From Parablautia sp. Marseille-Q6255 (lineage in GTDB: Bacteria; Bacillota; Clostridia; Lachnospirales; Lachnospiraceae), in the NCBI RefSeq assembly GCF_951230155.1, contig NZ_CATNVD010000013.1, positions 62,001 through 126,000 on the forward strand: DNA of 64,000 nucleotides, read 5' to 3'. Positions 1-8,349 of this stretch are shown here, piece by piece. Below the pieces are notes generated by a model. That model had not been told where the DNA came from and made no database searches. It saw nothing but the letters and a program-made list of their open reading frames with translations. The position numbers and the translations under genes are program-made. Every line of letters starts with the position of its first letter. The stretch's first letter is position 1.

Positions 1-1127
1 GTATCCGATGTCTTTGCCGTCTCATAATTGGTGACCGGCGTGTCTGTAAAAAAGATGCAGCCCAGCGATCCGCAGAAGGATACCTGCGCCGGTATGTCGG
101 ATTCCCGCACAATGCTCTCTACCTGTGTAAAGAACCATGTGCCCGTCTCATTCAGCTTTGTATAAATATCCGGCTGATCTTTCAGAAGAGAAAGCTGGCT
201 AAGTCCTGCTGTCATAGCGACCGGATTGCCGCTTAAGGTACCTGCCTGATACACCGGACCGCTCGGAGCCACACACTCCATGATCTGCCGTTTTCCGCCG
301 TATGCGCCTACCGGCATACCTGCCCCGATGATCTTTCCGTACGTCACAAGGTCCGCGTCTACGCCAAAATATCCCTGTGCCCCTGCAAAGCCGAGACGAA
401 ATCCTGTGATGACCTCATCAAAGATCAGCACTGCTCCGTATCTCGTACACAGCGCCCGCAGGCGCTCCAAAAATCCTGGTTTCGGGGAAACGACTCCCAT
501 ATTCGCGCCGACCGGCTCTACGATCACTGCTGCGATCTCCTGTGGGAAGGCTTCAAACAGGCGCTCCACAGAAGCAGTATCATTATATACAGCAGAAAGC
601 GTATCCTTTGTACAGCCTGCCGGTACTCCCGCACTGTCCGGGATCCCTGCTGTCATCACACCGGACCCCGCCTGCACCAGCAGCGCATCTGAATGTCCGT
701 GATAGCAGCCTGTAAATTTCACGATCTTGTCACGCCTCGTATAGCCGCGGGCTGCGCGGATAGCGCTCATCACCGCCTCTGTACCGGAATTGACCATGCG
801 GATCATATCTATATTCGGGATCTCCCGGCAGATCAGCTCTGCCATCTCTACCTCGAGCGCCGTCGCCGCGCCAAAGCTTAATCCATTTTCACATGCCTTT
901 ATGACAGCCTCCCGGATCGCAGGATGATTATGCCCGAGGATCATCGGCCCCCAGGAATTTACAAAATCCAGGTAGGTATTCCCATCCTCATCCGTCATGT
1001 ATGCGCCATCTGCGTTTCGGATCATGCGGGGACTCCCCCCGATCGAACCAAATGCGCGCACCGGGCTGTTGACTCCGCCCGGGATCACCCTTTTTGCCCG
1101 TTCAAACAACTCCTGTGACCGTGTCAT
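1..1127 (-). CDS. hemL: Glutamate-1-semialdehyde 2,1-aminomutase (C-terminus off the left edge)
   Basis: PLP-dependent aminomutase that converts glutamate-1-semialdehyde to 5-aminolevulinate, the second step of the C5 tetrapyrrole pathway in the cytoplasm. About 375 of the usual ~430 residues are present, starting MTRSQELFERAKRVIPGGVN. The family landmarks are visible: GGSPRM, SFGAATALE, NSGTEAVMSAIR, the aspartate motif DEVITGFR, and the PLP lysine in YGKIIGAGMPVGA. The start ATG shares its A with the hemB stop (TGATG), so translation is coupled. It is the last visible gene of the cbiK-hemACD-B-L operon. The gene is cut only by the window edge. Very secure. Confidence 0.97.
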   Translation of the reverse strand, partial: MTRSQELFERAKRVIPGGVNSPVRAFGSIGGSPRMIRNADGAYMTDEDGNTYLDFVNSWGPMILGHNHPAIREAVIKACENGLSFGAATALEVEMAELICREIPNIDMIRMVNSGTEAVMSAIRAARGYTRRDKIVKFTGCYHGHSDALLVQAGSGVMTAGIPDSAGVPAGCTKDTLSAVYNDTASVERLFEAFPQEIAAVIVEPVGANMGVVSPKPGFLERLRALCTRYGAVLIFDEVITGFRLGFAGAQGYFGVDADLVTYGKIIGAGMPVGAYGGKRQIMECVAPSGPVYQAGTLSGNPVAMTAGLSQLSLLKDQPDIYTKLNETGTWFFTQVESIVRESDIPAQVSFCGSLGCIFFTDTPVTNYETAKTSD

Positions 1128-2110
1128 CAGCCAATCCTCCCTTCCTTCATAAACCGTGCGATCTCTGCTGCATAATACGTCAGGTAAATATCACAGCCGG
1201 CACGGTACGCAGACGCTGCCGTCTCACAGATAATCTTTTCCTCATCAATATAACCAAGACTCGCCCCTGCCTTGATCATTGCATACTCTCCGCTGACACT
1301 GTATGCGGCTACCGGCACATGGACGGCTTCCCTGATCCTGGATACCATATCCAGATAGGACAGAGCCGGTTTTACCATAATGATATCGGCGCCCTCCTGC
1401 ACATCAAGCAGCGCTTCCCTGATCCCCTCACGGCTGTTGTGATAATCCATCTGATAGCTTTTGCGGTCTCCAAACGCCGGAGCAGAGCCTGCGGCATCAC
1501 GGAACGGACCGTAAAAGGCCGACGCATACTTCACCGCATAGGACATGATCGGCGTATTCTGGTATCCATTTGCATCCAGCTCTTTGCGGATCGCCGCCAC
1601 TCTTCCGTCCATCATATCAGACGGCGCTACCATATCTGCCCCTGCCTGAGCATGAGAAAGCGCAGTCTTTGCCAGAAGCTCGAGCGTCCGGTCATTGTCC
1701 ACCTCATCGTTGCACAGCACGCCGCAGTGTCCGTGCGACGTATATTCGCACATACAGACATCCGTGATCCGGTAGATCTGAGGATATTCCTCCTTCGCCC
1801 TGCGAAGCGCTCTCTGGATAATCCCATCCTGCGCATATGCTCCGCTTCCAAGCGCATCCTTATGATCCGGAATGCCAAAGAACATCACGTTTGATACTCC
1901 TGCATCAAGCAGCTCCTCCAGCTTTGCCCCCATGGTATCCGTACTGTAGCGATACTGCCCCGGCATAGTCGGGATCTCCTCTGTGATCCCTGTCCCTTCT
2001 TTTATAAAAATCGGATAGATCAGTGTAGACGGATCCATCCTCGTCTCCCTTACCATTTTTCTGAGTGTTTCCCCATAACGAAGCCTTCTTGGTCTGATCG
2101 TCATTTCCAT
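1127..2110 (-). CDS. hemB: Porphobilinogen synthase (delta-aminolevulinic acid dehydratase)
   Basis: Condenses two 5-aminolevulinate molecules to porphobilinogen. The 327-residue length is normal. Seen: the cysteine-rich zinc loop DVCMCEYTSHGHCG, the first active-site lysine in YAVKYASAFYGPFRDA and the Schiff-base lysine in MVKPALSYLD. The start is placed at MEMTIRPRRLR because AAAGGAGA lies seven bases upstream; the reading frame is open for 49 more codons upstream but these overlap cobA/hemD and look non-coding. It overlaps hemL by one base. Confidence 0.97.
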   Translation of the reverse strand: MEMTIRPRRLRYGETLRKMVRETRMDPSTLIYPIFIKEGTGITEEIPTMPGQYRYSTDTMGAKLEELLDAGVSNVMFFGIPDHKDALGSGAYAQDGIIQRALRRAKEEYPQIYRITDVCMCEYTSHGHCGVLCNDEVDNDRTLELLAKTALSHAQAGADMVAPSDMMDGRVAAIRKELDANGYQNTPIMSYAVKYASAFYGPFRDAAGSAPAFGDRKSYQMDYHNSREGIREALLDVQEGADIIMVKPALSYLDMVSRIREAVHVPVAAYSVSGEYAMIKAGASLGYIDEEKIICETAASAYRAGCDIYLTYYAAEIARFMKEGRIG

Positions 2111-2132
2111 GTTGCCGTCTCCTTTCTCTGCC

Positions 2133-3659
2133 TCATTTCTGTCTGTTTTCTGTATATACCTCGACAAGCCGTTCCACAAGACTGTCCGTAGATGCCTGCT
2201 TCGCCCTCCACGTGCGCATGCCAAGGGACGCTGCCGCCTCCTCAGTCTGTCTGCCAATGCACACAGCCTTTACTTTCGTATAATCCAGTCCCTGTGTGAC
2301 TGCTGCAAATCCATGCACCGTAGATGCGCTCGTAAAGAGTACGTAATCCGTCTGTCCTGTCTCCAGCTCCTCTTTTGCATCAATCCATTCATCTGATACA
2401 TACTGCGTATCATACGTTGCTATATCATCTATCTCCAGCGTCTCTTTTTCTGCCAGCCTCTGGATCAGCTGCAAACTGCCCTGCGCCGCGCGCGGGATCA
2501 GGATGCGCTCACCCCCCGTACACTGCGCTGCGAGCGCCGCTCCAAGGTGCTCTGCATCGTATACCTCCGGCATCAGATCCGCCTGTATCCCATAAGAAAA
2601 AAGCTCTTTTGCTGTGCCGCTTCCGATCACAGCAAACCTTGCCCCGGCCAGGCAGCGCACATCCCGGCCAGAGTCTCGAAGCTCCTCAAAAAAGAAACGC
2701 ACGCCGGCCGGACTTGTAAATACGATCCACTGATACGAGTGCAGCCGCCCGAGCGCTTCCTGCAGTCTTGTATTGTCCTGTCTTTTTACAGTGTCGATCG
2801 CCGGAAGTTCCACAACCTGCGCTCCGAGAGCGCGCAGCTTCGCCGCAGTCTTTCCGATTCGCTCCTTTGGTCTTGTCACCATCACCTTTGCTCCGCCAAG
2901 CGGCTGTTTCTCATACCAGGAAAAGGTATCTGCCAGTGTGCAGACGGCGCCGACCACAATGATCGCAGGCGTCCTGGCGCCATGCTTTCTGACCTCCTGC
3001 GCAAGCGTTCCGACCGTTGCCAGTATCCGCTCCTGCTTCGCCGTGGTGCCACGCATCAGAAGCGCCGCCGGCATATCCGGACGCATCCCGGCATCCAGCA
3101 GTCCGTTACAGATATCCGGCAAAGAGGACACTCCCATCAAAAAGACAAGCGTCCCGCCCGTGCGTACCAGAGCCTCAAAATCTATATCATAAGAAGCGCC
3201 TGCCCGCTTATGTCCTGTAATAATGTGTACAGAAGAACAGAAATCCCGGTGGGTCACCGGGATCCCCTGATAAGCCGGCACTGCGATCGCAGAGGTGATC
3301 CCGGGCACCACTTCATACGGGATCCCCTCCTTTACCAGAAGCTCGATCTCCTCTCCGCCGCGTCCAAACAGAAACGGATCTCCTCCCTTTAGCCGCACAA
3401 CGCGTTTTCCTTCTCTCGCCTTTTCCACCAGCAGCCCGCTGATCTTTTCCTGCGGCATCGTATGGTTGCTGGAGCGCTTGCCAACATTGATCTTCTGTGC
3501 CTTTTCCGGTATCATCTGAAGGATCCCATCTCCAACCAGCGCGTCATAGACTACGACCTGTGCCTCCTCCAGCACCTGCTTTCCTTTTATGGTAAATAGT
3601 CCCGGATCTGACGGTCCTGCTCCGACCAGCCAGACCTTTCCTGTCTTTTTATTATCCAT
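2133..3659 (-). CDS. cobA/hemD: Fused uroporphyrinogen-III C-methyltransferase / uroporphyrinogen-III synthase
   Basis: Bifunctional 508-residue protein. The N-terminal ~255 residues are a SUMT (CobA) domain with the SAM-binding VGAGPSDPGL, RLKGGDPFLFGRGGEE and PGITSA motifs; it methylates uroporphyrinogen III to precorrin-2. The C-terminal half starts near VMVTRPKER and is a HemD domain, which cyclises hydroxymethylbilane to uroporphyrinogen III. Fusion of the two is common in Clostridia and channels flux to sirohaem and cobalamin. The start MDNKKTGKVW follows GGGAGG at good spacing. Nineteen bases separate it from the hemC stop. Confidence 0.95.
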   Translation of the reverse strand: MDNKKTGKVWLVGAGPSDPGLFTIKGKQVLEEAQVVVYDALVGDGILQMIPEKAQKINVGKRSSNHTMPQEKISGLLVEKAREGKRVVRLKGGDPFLFGRGGEEIELLVKEGIPYEVVPGITSAIAVPAYQGIPVTHRDFCSSVHIITGHKRAGASYDIDFEALVRTGGTLVFLMGVSSLPDICNGLLDAGMRPDMPAALLMRGTTAKQERILATVGTLAQEVRKHGARTPAIIVVGAVCTLADTFSWYEKQPLGGAKVMVTRPKERIGKTAAKLRALGAQVVELPAIDTVKRQDNTRLQEALGRLHSYQWIVFTSPAGVRFFFEELRDSGRDVRCLAGARFAVIGSGTAKELFSYGIQADLMPEVYDAEHLGAALAAQCTGGERILIPRAAQGSLQLIQRLAEKETLEIDDIATYDTQYVSDEWIDAKEELETGQTDYVLFTSASTVHGFAAVTQGLDYTKVKAVCIGRQTEEAAASLGMRTWRAKQASTDSLVERLVEVYTENRQK

Positions 3660-3678
3660 TCTTCTGCCTCCCGTATGC

Positions 3679-4557
3679 TCATTCTCCCAGGAACTGTGCA
3701 GCAAGCTGCTTTCCCGCCTCTTCCGGCGCGTCCGCACGTCCTTCCTGCCTTCCCGTGTGCAGCTTTCCCGTATGATCATCCAGATACATCGCATGCAGGG
3801 ACAGCTGTTTCCCGTCAAGCTGTGCAAATGCCGCGACCGGCGTACTGCAGTTTCCGCCGAGCGCACGCACAAAGGCCCGCTCTGCTCTCGCACACAGCTC
3901 TGACTCCATATCTGAATACCCGTCCAGACAGCTGTAATCCTCTCCTGCTCTGCCCTGTACAGCCAAAATCGCCTGACCTGCCGCCGGGATCATCTCTTCC
4001 GTGGAAAAATAGCGGCTGATCCGTTCTGCAAGCCCCAGCCGCTTCAGTCCCGCGGCTGCCAGGATCGTCGCACTGTACTGTCCTTCATCCAGCTTGCGCA
4101 GGCGTGTCTGTACATTGCCGCGGATCATCTCGAATTTCGCCTGCGGATACAGCTTCGCAAACTGGATCATACGCCGCCGGCTGGAACATCCCACCGGCTT
4201 TGAAAAATCTATCCCGGACGCCCCCTTCGGCAGCACGAGCACGTCTCTTGGATCCTCCCGCTTTGAATACGCGATCAGAGGAAGCTGCGGCAAAAGCTCC
4301 ATCGGCACATCCTTTAAGCTGTGCACAGACAGATCGGAGCGCTTCTCCAGCAAAGCCACGTCGAGCTCTTTGACAAACAGCCCTTTTCCTCCTATTTTAT
4401 CCAAAGACCGATCCAGTATTTTATCCCCTGTTGTTTTCATTGTGAGAATTTCCGTCTCTGTATGCAAAGCATTCTCACGAATATATGACGCCACCTGCTC
4501 TGCCTGGATCACAGCAAGCCTGCTTTCTCTGCTTCCGATCACCACTTTTGCTCTCAT
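3679..4557 (-). CDS. hemC: Porphobilinogen deaminase (hydroxymethylbilane synthase)
   Basis: Polymerises four porphobilinogens to hydroxymethylbilane. Seen: IGSRESRLAVIQA at the N-terminus, SLKDVPMELL, the arginine-rich GCSSRRRMIQ, and the dipyrromethane-attaching cysteine in ALGGNCSTPVAA. At 292 residues it is slightly shorter than most family members (about 310), through a compact C-terminal domain. The start MRAKVVIGSRE has AAGGGAG upstream. It lies between hemA and cobA/hemD in one operon. Confidence 0.96.
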   Translation of the reverse strand: MRAKVVIGSRESRLAVIQAEQVASYIRENALHTETEILTMKTTGDKILDRSLDKIGGKGLFVKELDVALLEKRSDLSVHSLKDVPMELLPQLPLIAYSKREDPRDVLVLPKGASGIDFSKPVGCSSRRRMIQFAKLYPQAKFEMIRGNVQTRLRKLDEGQYSATILAAAGLKRLGLAERISRYFSTEEMIPAAGQAILAVQGRAGEDYSCLDGYSDMESELCARAERAFVRALGGNCSTPVAAFAQLDGKQLSLHAMYLDDHTGKLHTGRQEGRADAPEEAGKQLAAQFLGE

Positions 4558-4604
4558 GTCCTGTCTCCCTTCTGTCTTCCACATGCGGTTCCTGTCTTTT
4601 CCGG

Positions 4605-5837
4605 CTACTCGTCCTCATACATATGCTCCAGTACATCGAGACATTCCCGAAAGACGCCATGCTCTGCTCCATCCCGCAGACCAAACAGCATTTTATTGAC
4701 CGTCTTCTGCGCGGCCGACTCAATATCTTTGCGCAGCTCCTCCCGCTCTTTTTCTGTCACTGACAGTCTTAAAAGCTTTTTGGTAAGGCGCAAAGTCAGA
4801 TCCTTTGCCGCTTTTTGTTTGATCTTCTGTATATTCGGGATCAGGTCCGCACATTCATACCAGCTGTAAAACTCCTCCATCTGCTGCGCAAAGCAGGCCT
4901 GCGCCTGCCGGATCGCCTCTTTTTGCGCCTCGCTGTGCGCCTCCTCCCGAAAACAGTCTATATCATACAGCCTGACGCCGGGCAGCTTCTTTACCTGCGG
5001 ATCAATATCTCTTGGAACAGCCAGATCAACCAGTACGACCGGACGGCACAGCGCCTGCCGGACCTGTTCCTCTACAAGCGTATAATTCGGACTGACTGTC
5101 GCGCTGACTACGAGATCGCACTGTCCAAAAAGCTCCATCCGGCGTCCATAGTCGATCCGCTGACAATGCAAAGGGATCTGTACCACACCGCTTCGGTACT
5201 GACGGACCGTCACCGTCACATCCGCTCCCTGCGCTTTTAAAAGCGTTGCAGCAAGCTTTCCCATAACGCCATTGCCGATCACCATGCATTTCTTTCCTTC
5301 AAACGTAAAACCATCTGCTTCGAGTGTCTCAATCGCTGTATGAACAACTGATTTATCTGCCGGGGAGAGCGCGATCCCTGATGTTTTTACCTTTTTCGCA
5401 GCCGTCACTGCCTGCCGGAACAGCGTTTCCAGTATGTGATCGGCTGCATAATGCTCCCGCGCAAAAGTGAGCGCTTCCCCTACCTGTGTGATGATCTGAT
5501 CCTCTCCCAGGATCCTTGATTCCAGTCCTCCCGCCAGACAGAACAGATGGCTGACCGCCTCGCGCTCCGTCCGATACCGGAAATAAGGCCGGTACTGCTC
5601 CGCCGGCACCCCGCGCAGATCGCAAAGCAGCTGCACCAGATCACAGGAAAAATCCTCCTCCGTACTCAGCCACAGCTCCATCCGATTGCACGTAGACAGC
5701 ATCACGCAGCCACAGATGCCATCCACCTTTTTGAAATACGCAAACGCTTCTTCCATTGATTTTTTAGTAAATGAAAATATCATGCGGATATCAATCTCAG
5801 CCATGCTGTGATCAATCCCGATCATCTGTATACTCAT
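4605..5837 (-). CDS. hemA: Glutamyl-tRNA reductase
   Basis: First committed step of the C5 pathway: NADPH-dependent reduction of glutamyl-tRNA(Glu) to glutamate-1-semialdehyde, the substrate of HemL. The 410-residue protein has the catalytic cysteine in MLSTCNRMELW, GGLESRILGEDQI, a Rossmann loop VIGNGVMGKLA and a C-terminal dimerisation helix region. The start MSIQMIGIDHS follows AGGAAG; the 18 extra codons available upstream overlap the region after cbiK and are unlikely to be used. Confidence 0.96.
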   Translation of the reverse strand: MSIQMIGIDHSMAEIDIRMIFSFTKKSMEEAFAYFKKVDGICGCVMLSTCNRMELWLSTEEDFSCDLVQLLCDLRGVPAEQYRPYFRYRTEREAVSHLFCLAGGLESRILGEDQIITQVGEALTFAREHYAADHILETLFRQAVTAAKKVKTSGIALSPADKSVVHTAIETLEADGFTFEGKKCMVIGNGVMGKLAATLLKAQGADVTVTVRQYRSGVVQIPLHCQRIDYGRRMELFGQCDLVVSATVSPNYTLVEEQVRQALCRPVVLVDLAVPRDIDPQVKKLPGVRLYDIDCFREEAHSEAQKEAIRQAQACFAQQMEEFYSWYECADLIPNIQKIKQKAAKDLTLRLTKKLLRLSVTEKEREELRKDIESAAQKTVNKMLFGLRDGAEHGVFRECLDVLEHMYEDE

Positions 5838-5887
5838 GTCCGATTCTTCCTTCTGTCTATTCTTACCCGGTGCGTTCGCCCGAGCTG

Positions 5888-6718
5888 TCACTGCCTGACA
5901 TTATGCGGCTTGCCGCTTTCCTGCTCTTTATTAAGCTGTGCGACCGATGACGCCACATGCGACAGAAACAGCTGCCGGATGCCCTCATATTCTCCAAGTC
6001 CTTTCAGGACGCACGTCACCGGAAATCCCTCGCTCTCCAGCCGGCTCTTCCAGGAATCCTCCCCGTCTCCTGACAGATCATTTGACGCATGGTCGCCCGC
6101 CACGATCATAAACGGGGCAAGGATCACCCTTTTCGGCCCGTACGCCCGCACTCTTCTGATCAGAGAATCAAACGCCGGATACGCCTCTACAGTTCCCATA
6201 AATATATTTTCATATCCCCGGTCCTTGAACTGATAGTCAAGCGCAGCATAAACGCTGTTTGAATAATGCTCCGTCCCGTGTCCCATCAGCAAAAGCGCCT
6301 CATCCGGAGAAGGATGCAGTTCCCGCGCCACACATTCCACCACTGTATCATTGTCCTCCTGCGAGGTGAGCAGCGGTTTTCCCGTCACAATCTGATCAAA
6401 GCAGTCCGCAAATGCCCGCACCTCTTTCTCCATCTGCTCATTTTCGATGCCATTGATGACATGCGTCGGCTGAACGATCACTGTACGGACTTTGTCCTTT
6501 CGCATCTGCTCCAGCGCCTCCGTCACATCCGGGATATGGATCCCGTCGCGCTGTTCTATTTTTCTCCGGATCATTCCGCTGGTCCACGCGCGATACAGCG
6601 CATACTGCGGATACTGCGCCTGAATCTCCGCCTCGATCCGGTCAATCGTTTTTTTTCTTGTCTCCTCGTAGCTTGTGCCAAAACTGACCACAAGAATCGC
6701 ACCTCTTGTATGTTCCAC
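5888..6718 (-). CDS. cbiK: Sirohydrochlorin cobaltochelatase, CbiK type
   Basis: Class II chelatase that inserts cobalt into sirohydrochlorin in the anaerobic B12 pathway; members may also load iron for sirohaem. The 276 residues begin EHTRGAILVVSFGTSY, and the metal-binding histidines are in LLMGHGTEHYSN and IVAGDHASNDL. The start is a GTG with AAAGGG about nine bases upstream; there is no better ATG. It is the first gene of the tetrapyrrole operon, so cobalt chelation is co-expressed with precursor synthesis. No precorrin-2 dehydrogenase gene is seen in the window. Confidence 0.92.
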   Translation of the reverse strand: MEHTRGAILVVSFGTSYEETRKKTIDRIEAEIQAQYPQYALYRAWTSGMIRRKIEQRDGIHIPDVTEALEQMRKDKVRTVIVQPTHVINGIENEQMEKEVRAFADCFDQIVTGKPLLTSQEDNDTVVECVARELHPSPDEALLLMGHGTEHYSNSVYAALDYQFKDRGYENIFMGTVEAYPAFDSLIRRVRAYGPKRVILAPFMIVAGDHASNDLSGDGEDSWKSRLESEGFPVTCVLKGLGEYEGIRQLFLSHVASSVAQLNKEQESGKPHNVRQ

Positions 6719-6762
6719 GTTCTATTACCCTTTCTTCCGTAAATAACTGTAAAAATTTTCTG

Positions 6763-6768
6763 ATTATA
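6763..6768 (-). promoter_or_regulatory. Possible -10 box for the tetrapyrrole operon
   Basis: A perfect TATAAT on the minus strand, about 45 bases upstream of the cbiK start. The matching -35 is poor: 17 bases upstream falls in the T-rich tail of the tRNA-Leu terminator. The leader is about 40 bases, too short for a cobalamin riboswitch. Confidence 0.35.
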
Positions 6769-6783
6769 ATAATAGAGATAATC

Positions 6784-6824
6784 AAAAAAAGTACCCCGCA
6801 AGCCATCGCATGACTTTGGGATAC
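6784..6824 (-). terminator. Rho-independent terminator after tRNA-Leu
   Basis: Long two-part stem: GTATCCC pairs with GGGGTAC (one G-U) and inner AAGTCAT pairs with ATGGCTT around a GCG loop. Seven T residues follow on the minus strand. Confidence 0.9.
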
Positions 6825-6833
6825 TCTCAGTAA

Positions 6834-6915
6834 TGCCGCTGGCCGGACTCGAACCGGCACGGTGTTACCCGCTTGATTTTGAGTCAAGTGCGTCTGCCAA
6901 TTCCGCCACAGCGGC
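6834..6915 (-). tRNA. tRNA-Leu (anticodon CAA)
   Basis: An 82-nt cloverleaf read on the minus strand. Acceptor GCCGCTG pairs with CAGCGGC, the discriminator is A, and no CCA is encoded. Anticodon stem CTTGA/TCAAG encloses the loop CTCAAAA, giving anticodon CAA (reads UUG). The long variable arm (GGGTAACACC) is typical of class II leucine tRNAs, and the T loop is TTCGAGT. Confidence 0.97.
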
Positions 6916-6943
6916 ATTTCGCGACTGCATTCGCACCTTTTGT

Positions 6944-6972
6944 ATATTATCATGATTTTCTTTGAGATGCAA
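6944..6972 (-). promoter_or_regulatory. Sigma-A type promoter of tRNA-Leu
   Basis: On the minus strand TTGCAT (6967-6972), a 17-base spacer, then TAATAT (6944-6949), about 30 bases before the tRNA 5' end. Confidence 0.7.
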
Positions 6973-7011
6973 GTTATTTTTATGGAAAAAACCAAAATCC
7001 TTCCCAAAGTC

Positions 7012-8283
7012 TCACTCAAATCTCATCTTATCCAGTATATCGCAGAAATCAAACGTTGCAAAATAATCGCGCGCAGTCTCCGCACGCCGGATCATCCGGG
7101 CGCTCCCATCCTCGCAAAGCAGGATCTCTGCAGAACGCAGCTTTCCATTGTAATTATACCCCATAGAATAGCCGTGTGCACCGGTATCATGGATCACGAG
7201 CAGATCTCCCATATCAATCTTCGGAAGCTTGCGGTCAATTGCAAACTTGTCATTATTCTCACACAGGGAACCTGTCACATCGTACGTATGATCGCATGGC
7301 TCCTTTTCTTTTCCCATTACTGTGATATGGTGGTAGGCGCCGTACATCGCCGGACGCATCAGATCCACAGCACAGGCATCTACACCGATGTACTCCTTGT
7401 GTGTGTGCTTTTCATTGATCGCCCGCGTCACCAGACAGCCGTACGGTCCGAGCATATATCTGCCAAGCTCCGTATAAAGAGCCACATCTCCCATACCTGC
7501 CGGTACAAGGACCTCCTCATACACCTTCCGTACGCCGCGCCCGATCGCATAAATATCATTCTTTTCCTGATCCGGACGGTAGGGGATCCCGATCCCGCCA
7601 GAAAGGTTGATAAAGCGGATGTTTGCCCCTGTGGTCTTGTGGAGTCTGACTGCCAGTTCAAAAAGAACCTTTGCAAGCATTGGATAATACTCATTGGTCA
7701 CGGTATTGCTCGCAAGGAACGCATGGATGCCAAACTCCTCTACGCCCTTTTCCTTCATAATGCAAAACGCTTCTTCGATCTGCTCATCCGTCATACCGTA
7801 CTTAGAATCTCCGGGGTTGTCCATAATATCATTGCTGATCCGGAACAGACCGCCGGGATTGTAACGGCAGGACATCGTCTTTGGCAGATGCCCTACTGCG
7901 CGTTCTACCTTCTCAATATGCGTGATATCATCCAGATTGATGATCGCGCCAAGCTGTGCTGCCTTTGCAAACTCAGCTTCCGGCGTATCATTTGAAGAAA
8001 ACATAATATCCTGTCCGGCAATACCGATCGCCTCAGAAAGCATCAGCTCTGTCATAGAGGAACAGTCTGTCCCACAGCCATACTCGTTCAGAATACGGAT
8101 CAGGAACGGATTCGGCGTTGCCTTTACTGCAAAATATTCTTTATAGCCCTTATTCCAGGAAAATGCCTCATACAGCTCCTTTACATTTTGCCGGATCCCT
8201 CTCTCATCATACAGATGAAACGGAGTCGGAAACTGCTGCGCGATCTCCTCCAGCTTTTCTTTTGTTACAAATGTCTTTTTCAT
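7012..8283 (-). CDS. lysA: Diaminopimelate decarboxylase
   Basis: PLP-dependent, alanine-racemase-fold decarboxylase making L-lysine from meso-diaminopimelate. The 423 residues show the PLP lysine in EYFAVKATPNP, the glycine-rich phosphate loop NLSGGIGIPYRP, TELGRYMLGPYG and a cysteine/acid active-site segment GVDACAVDLMRPAMYGAYH. The start is the ATG giving MKKTFVTKEK, since GAGGAG lies seven bases upstream; an earlier in-frame ATG overlaps that ribosome-binding site. A divergent carboxynorspermidine-decarboxylase-like role is possible, but the length and motifs fit LysA. Confidence 0.88.
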   Translation of the reverse strand: MKKTFVTKEKLEEIAQQFPTPFHLYDERGIRQNVKELYEAFSWNKGYKEYFAVKATPNPFLIRILNEYGCGTDCSSMTELMLSEAIGIAGQDIMFSSNDTPEAEFAKAAQLGAIINLDDITHIEKVERAVGHLPKTMSCRYNPGGLFRISNDIMDNPGDSKYGMTDEQIEEAFCIMKEKGVEEFGIHAFLASNTVTNEYYPMLAKVLFELAVRLHKTTGANIRFINLSGGIGIPYRPDQEKNDIYAIGRGVRKVYEEVLVPAGMGDVALYTELGRYMLGPYGCLVTRAINEKHTHKEYIGVDACAVDLMRPAMYGAYHHITVMGKEKEPCDHTYDVTGSLCENNDKFAIDRKLPKIDMGDLLVIHDTGAHGYSMGYNYNGKLRSAEILLCEDGSARMIRRAETARDYFATFDFCDILDKMRFE

Positions 8284-8318
8284 ACGTTTACTCCTCATAT
8301 ATGCAATATATATGTATA

Positions 8319-8346
8319 ACTATAAACGCCAGATCGAAATTGTCAA
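8319..8346 (-). promoter_or_regulatory. Sigma-A type promoter of lysA
   Basis: Minus-strand TTGACA (8341-8346), 16-base spacer, TATAGT (8319-8324), ending about 36 bases upstream of the lysA ATG and just past the stop of the upstream gene. Confidence 0.7.
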
Positions 8347-8349
8347 GCC

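Noticed and set aside
1094-1894. 266-codon plus-strand frame across hemB
   Set aside because: Antisense to intact hemB; Cys/His/Arg-rich composition typical of shadow frames.
5808-6233. Plus-strand frame spanning the hemA start and cbiK
   Set aside because: Crosses two well-supported minus-strand genes and has no family resemblance.
6719-6790. Cobalamin riboswitch before cbiK
   Set aside because: Only about 70 bases separate cbiK from the tRNA terminator; far too short for a B12 aptamer.
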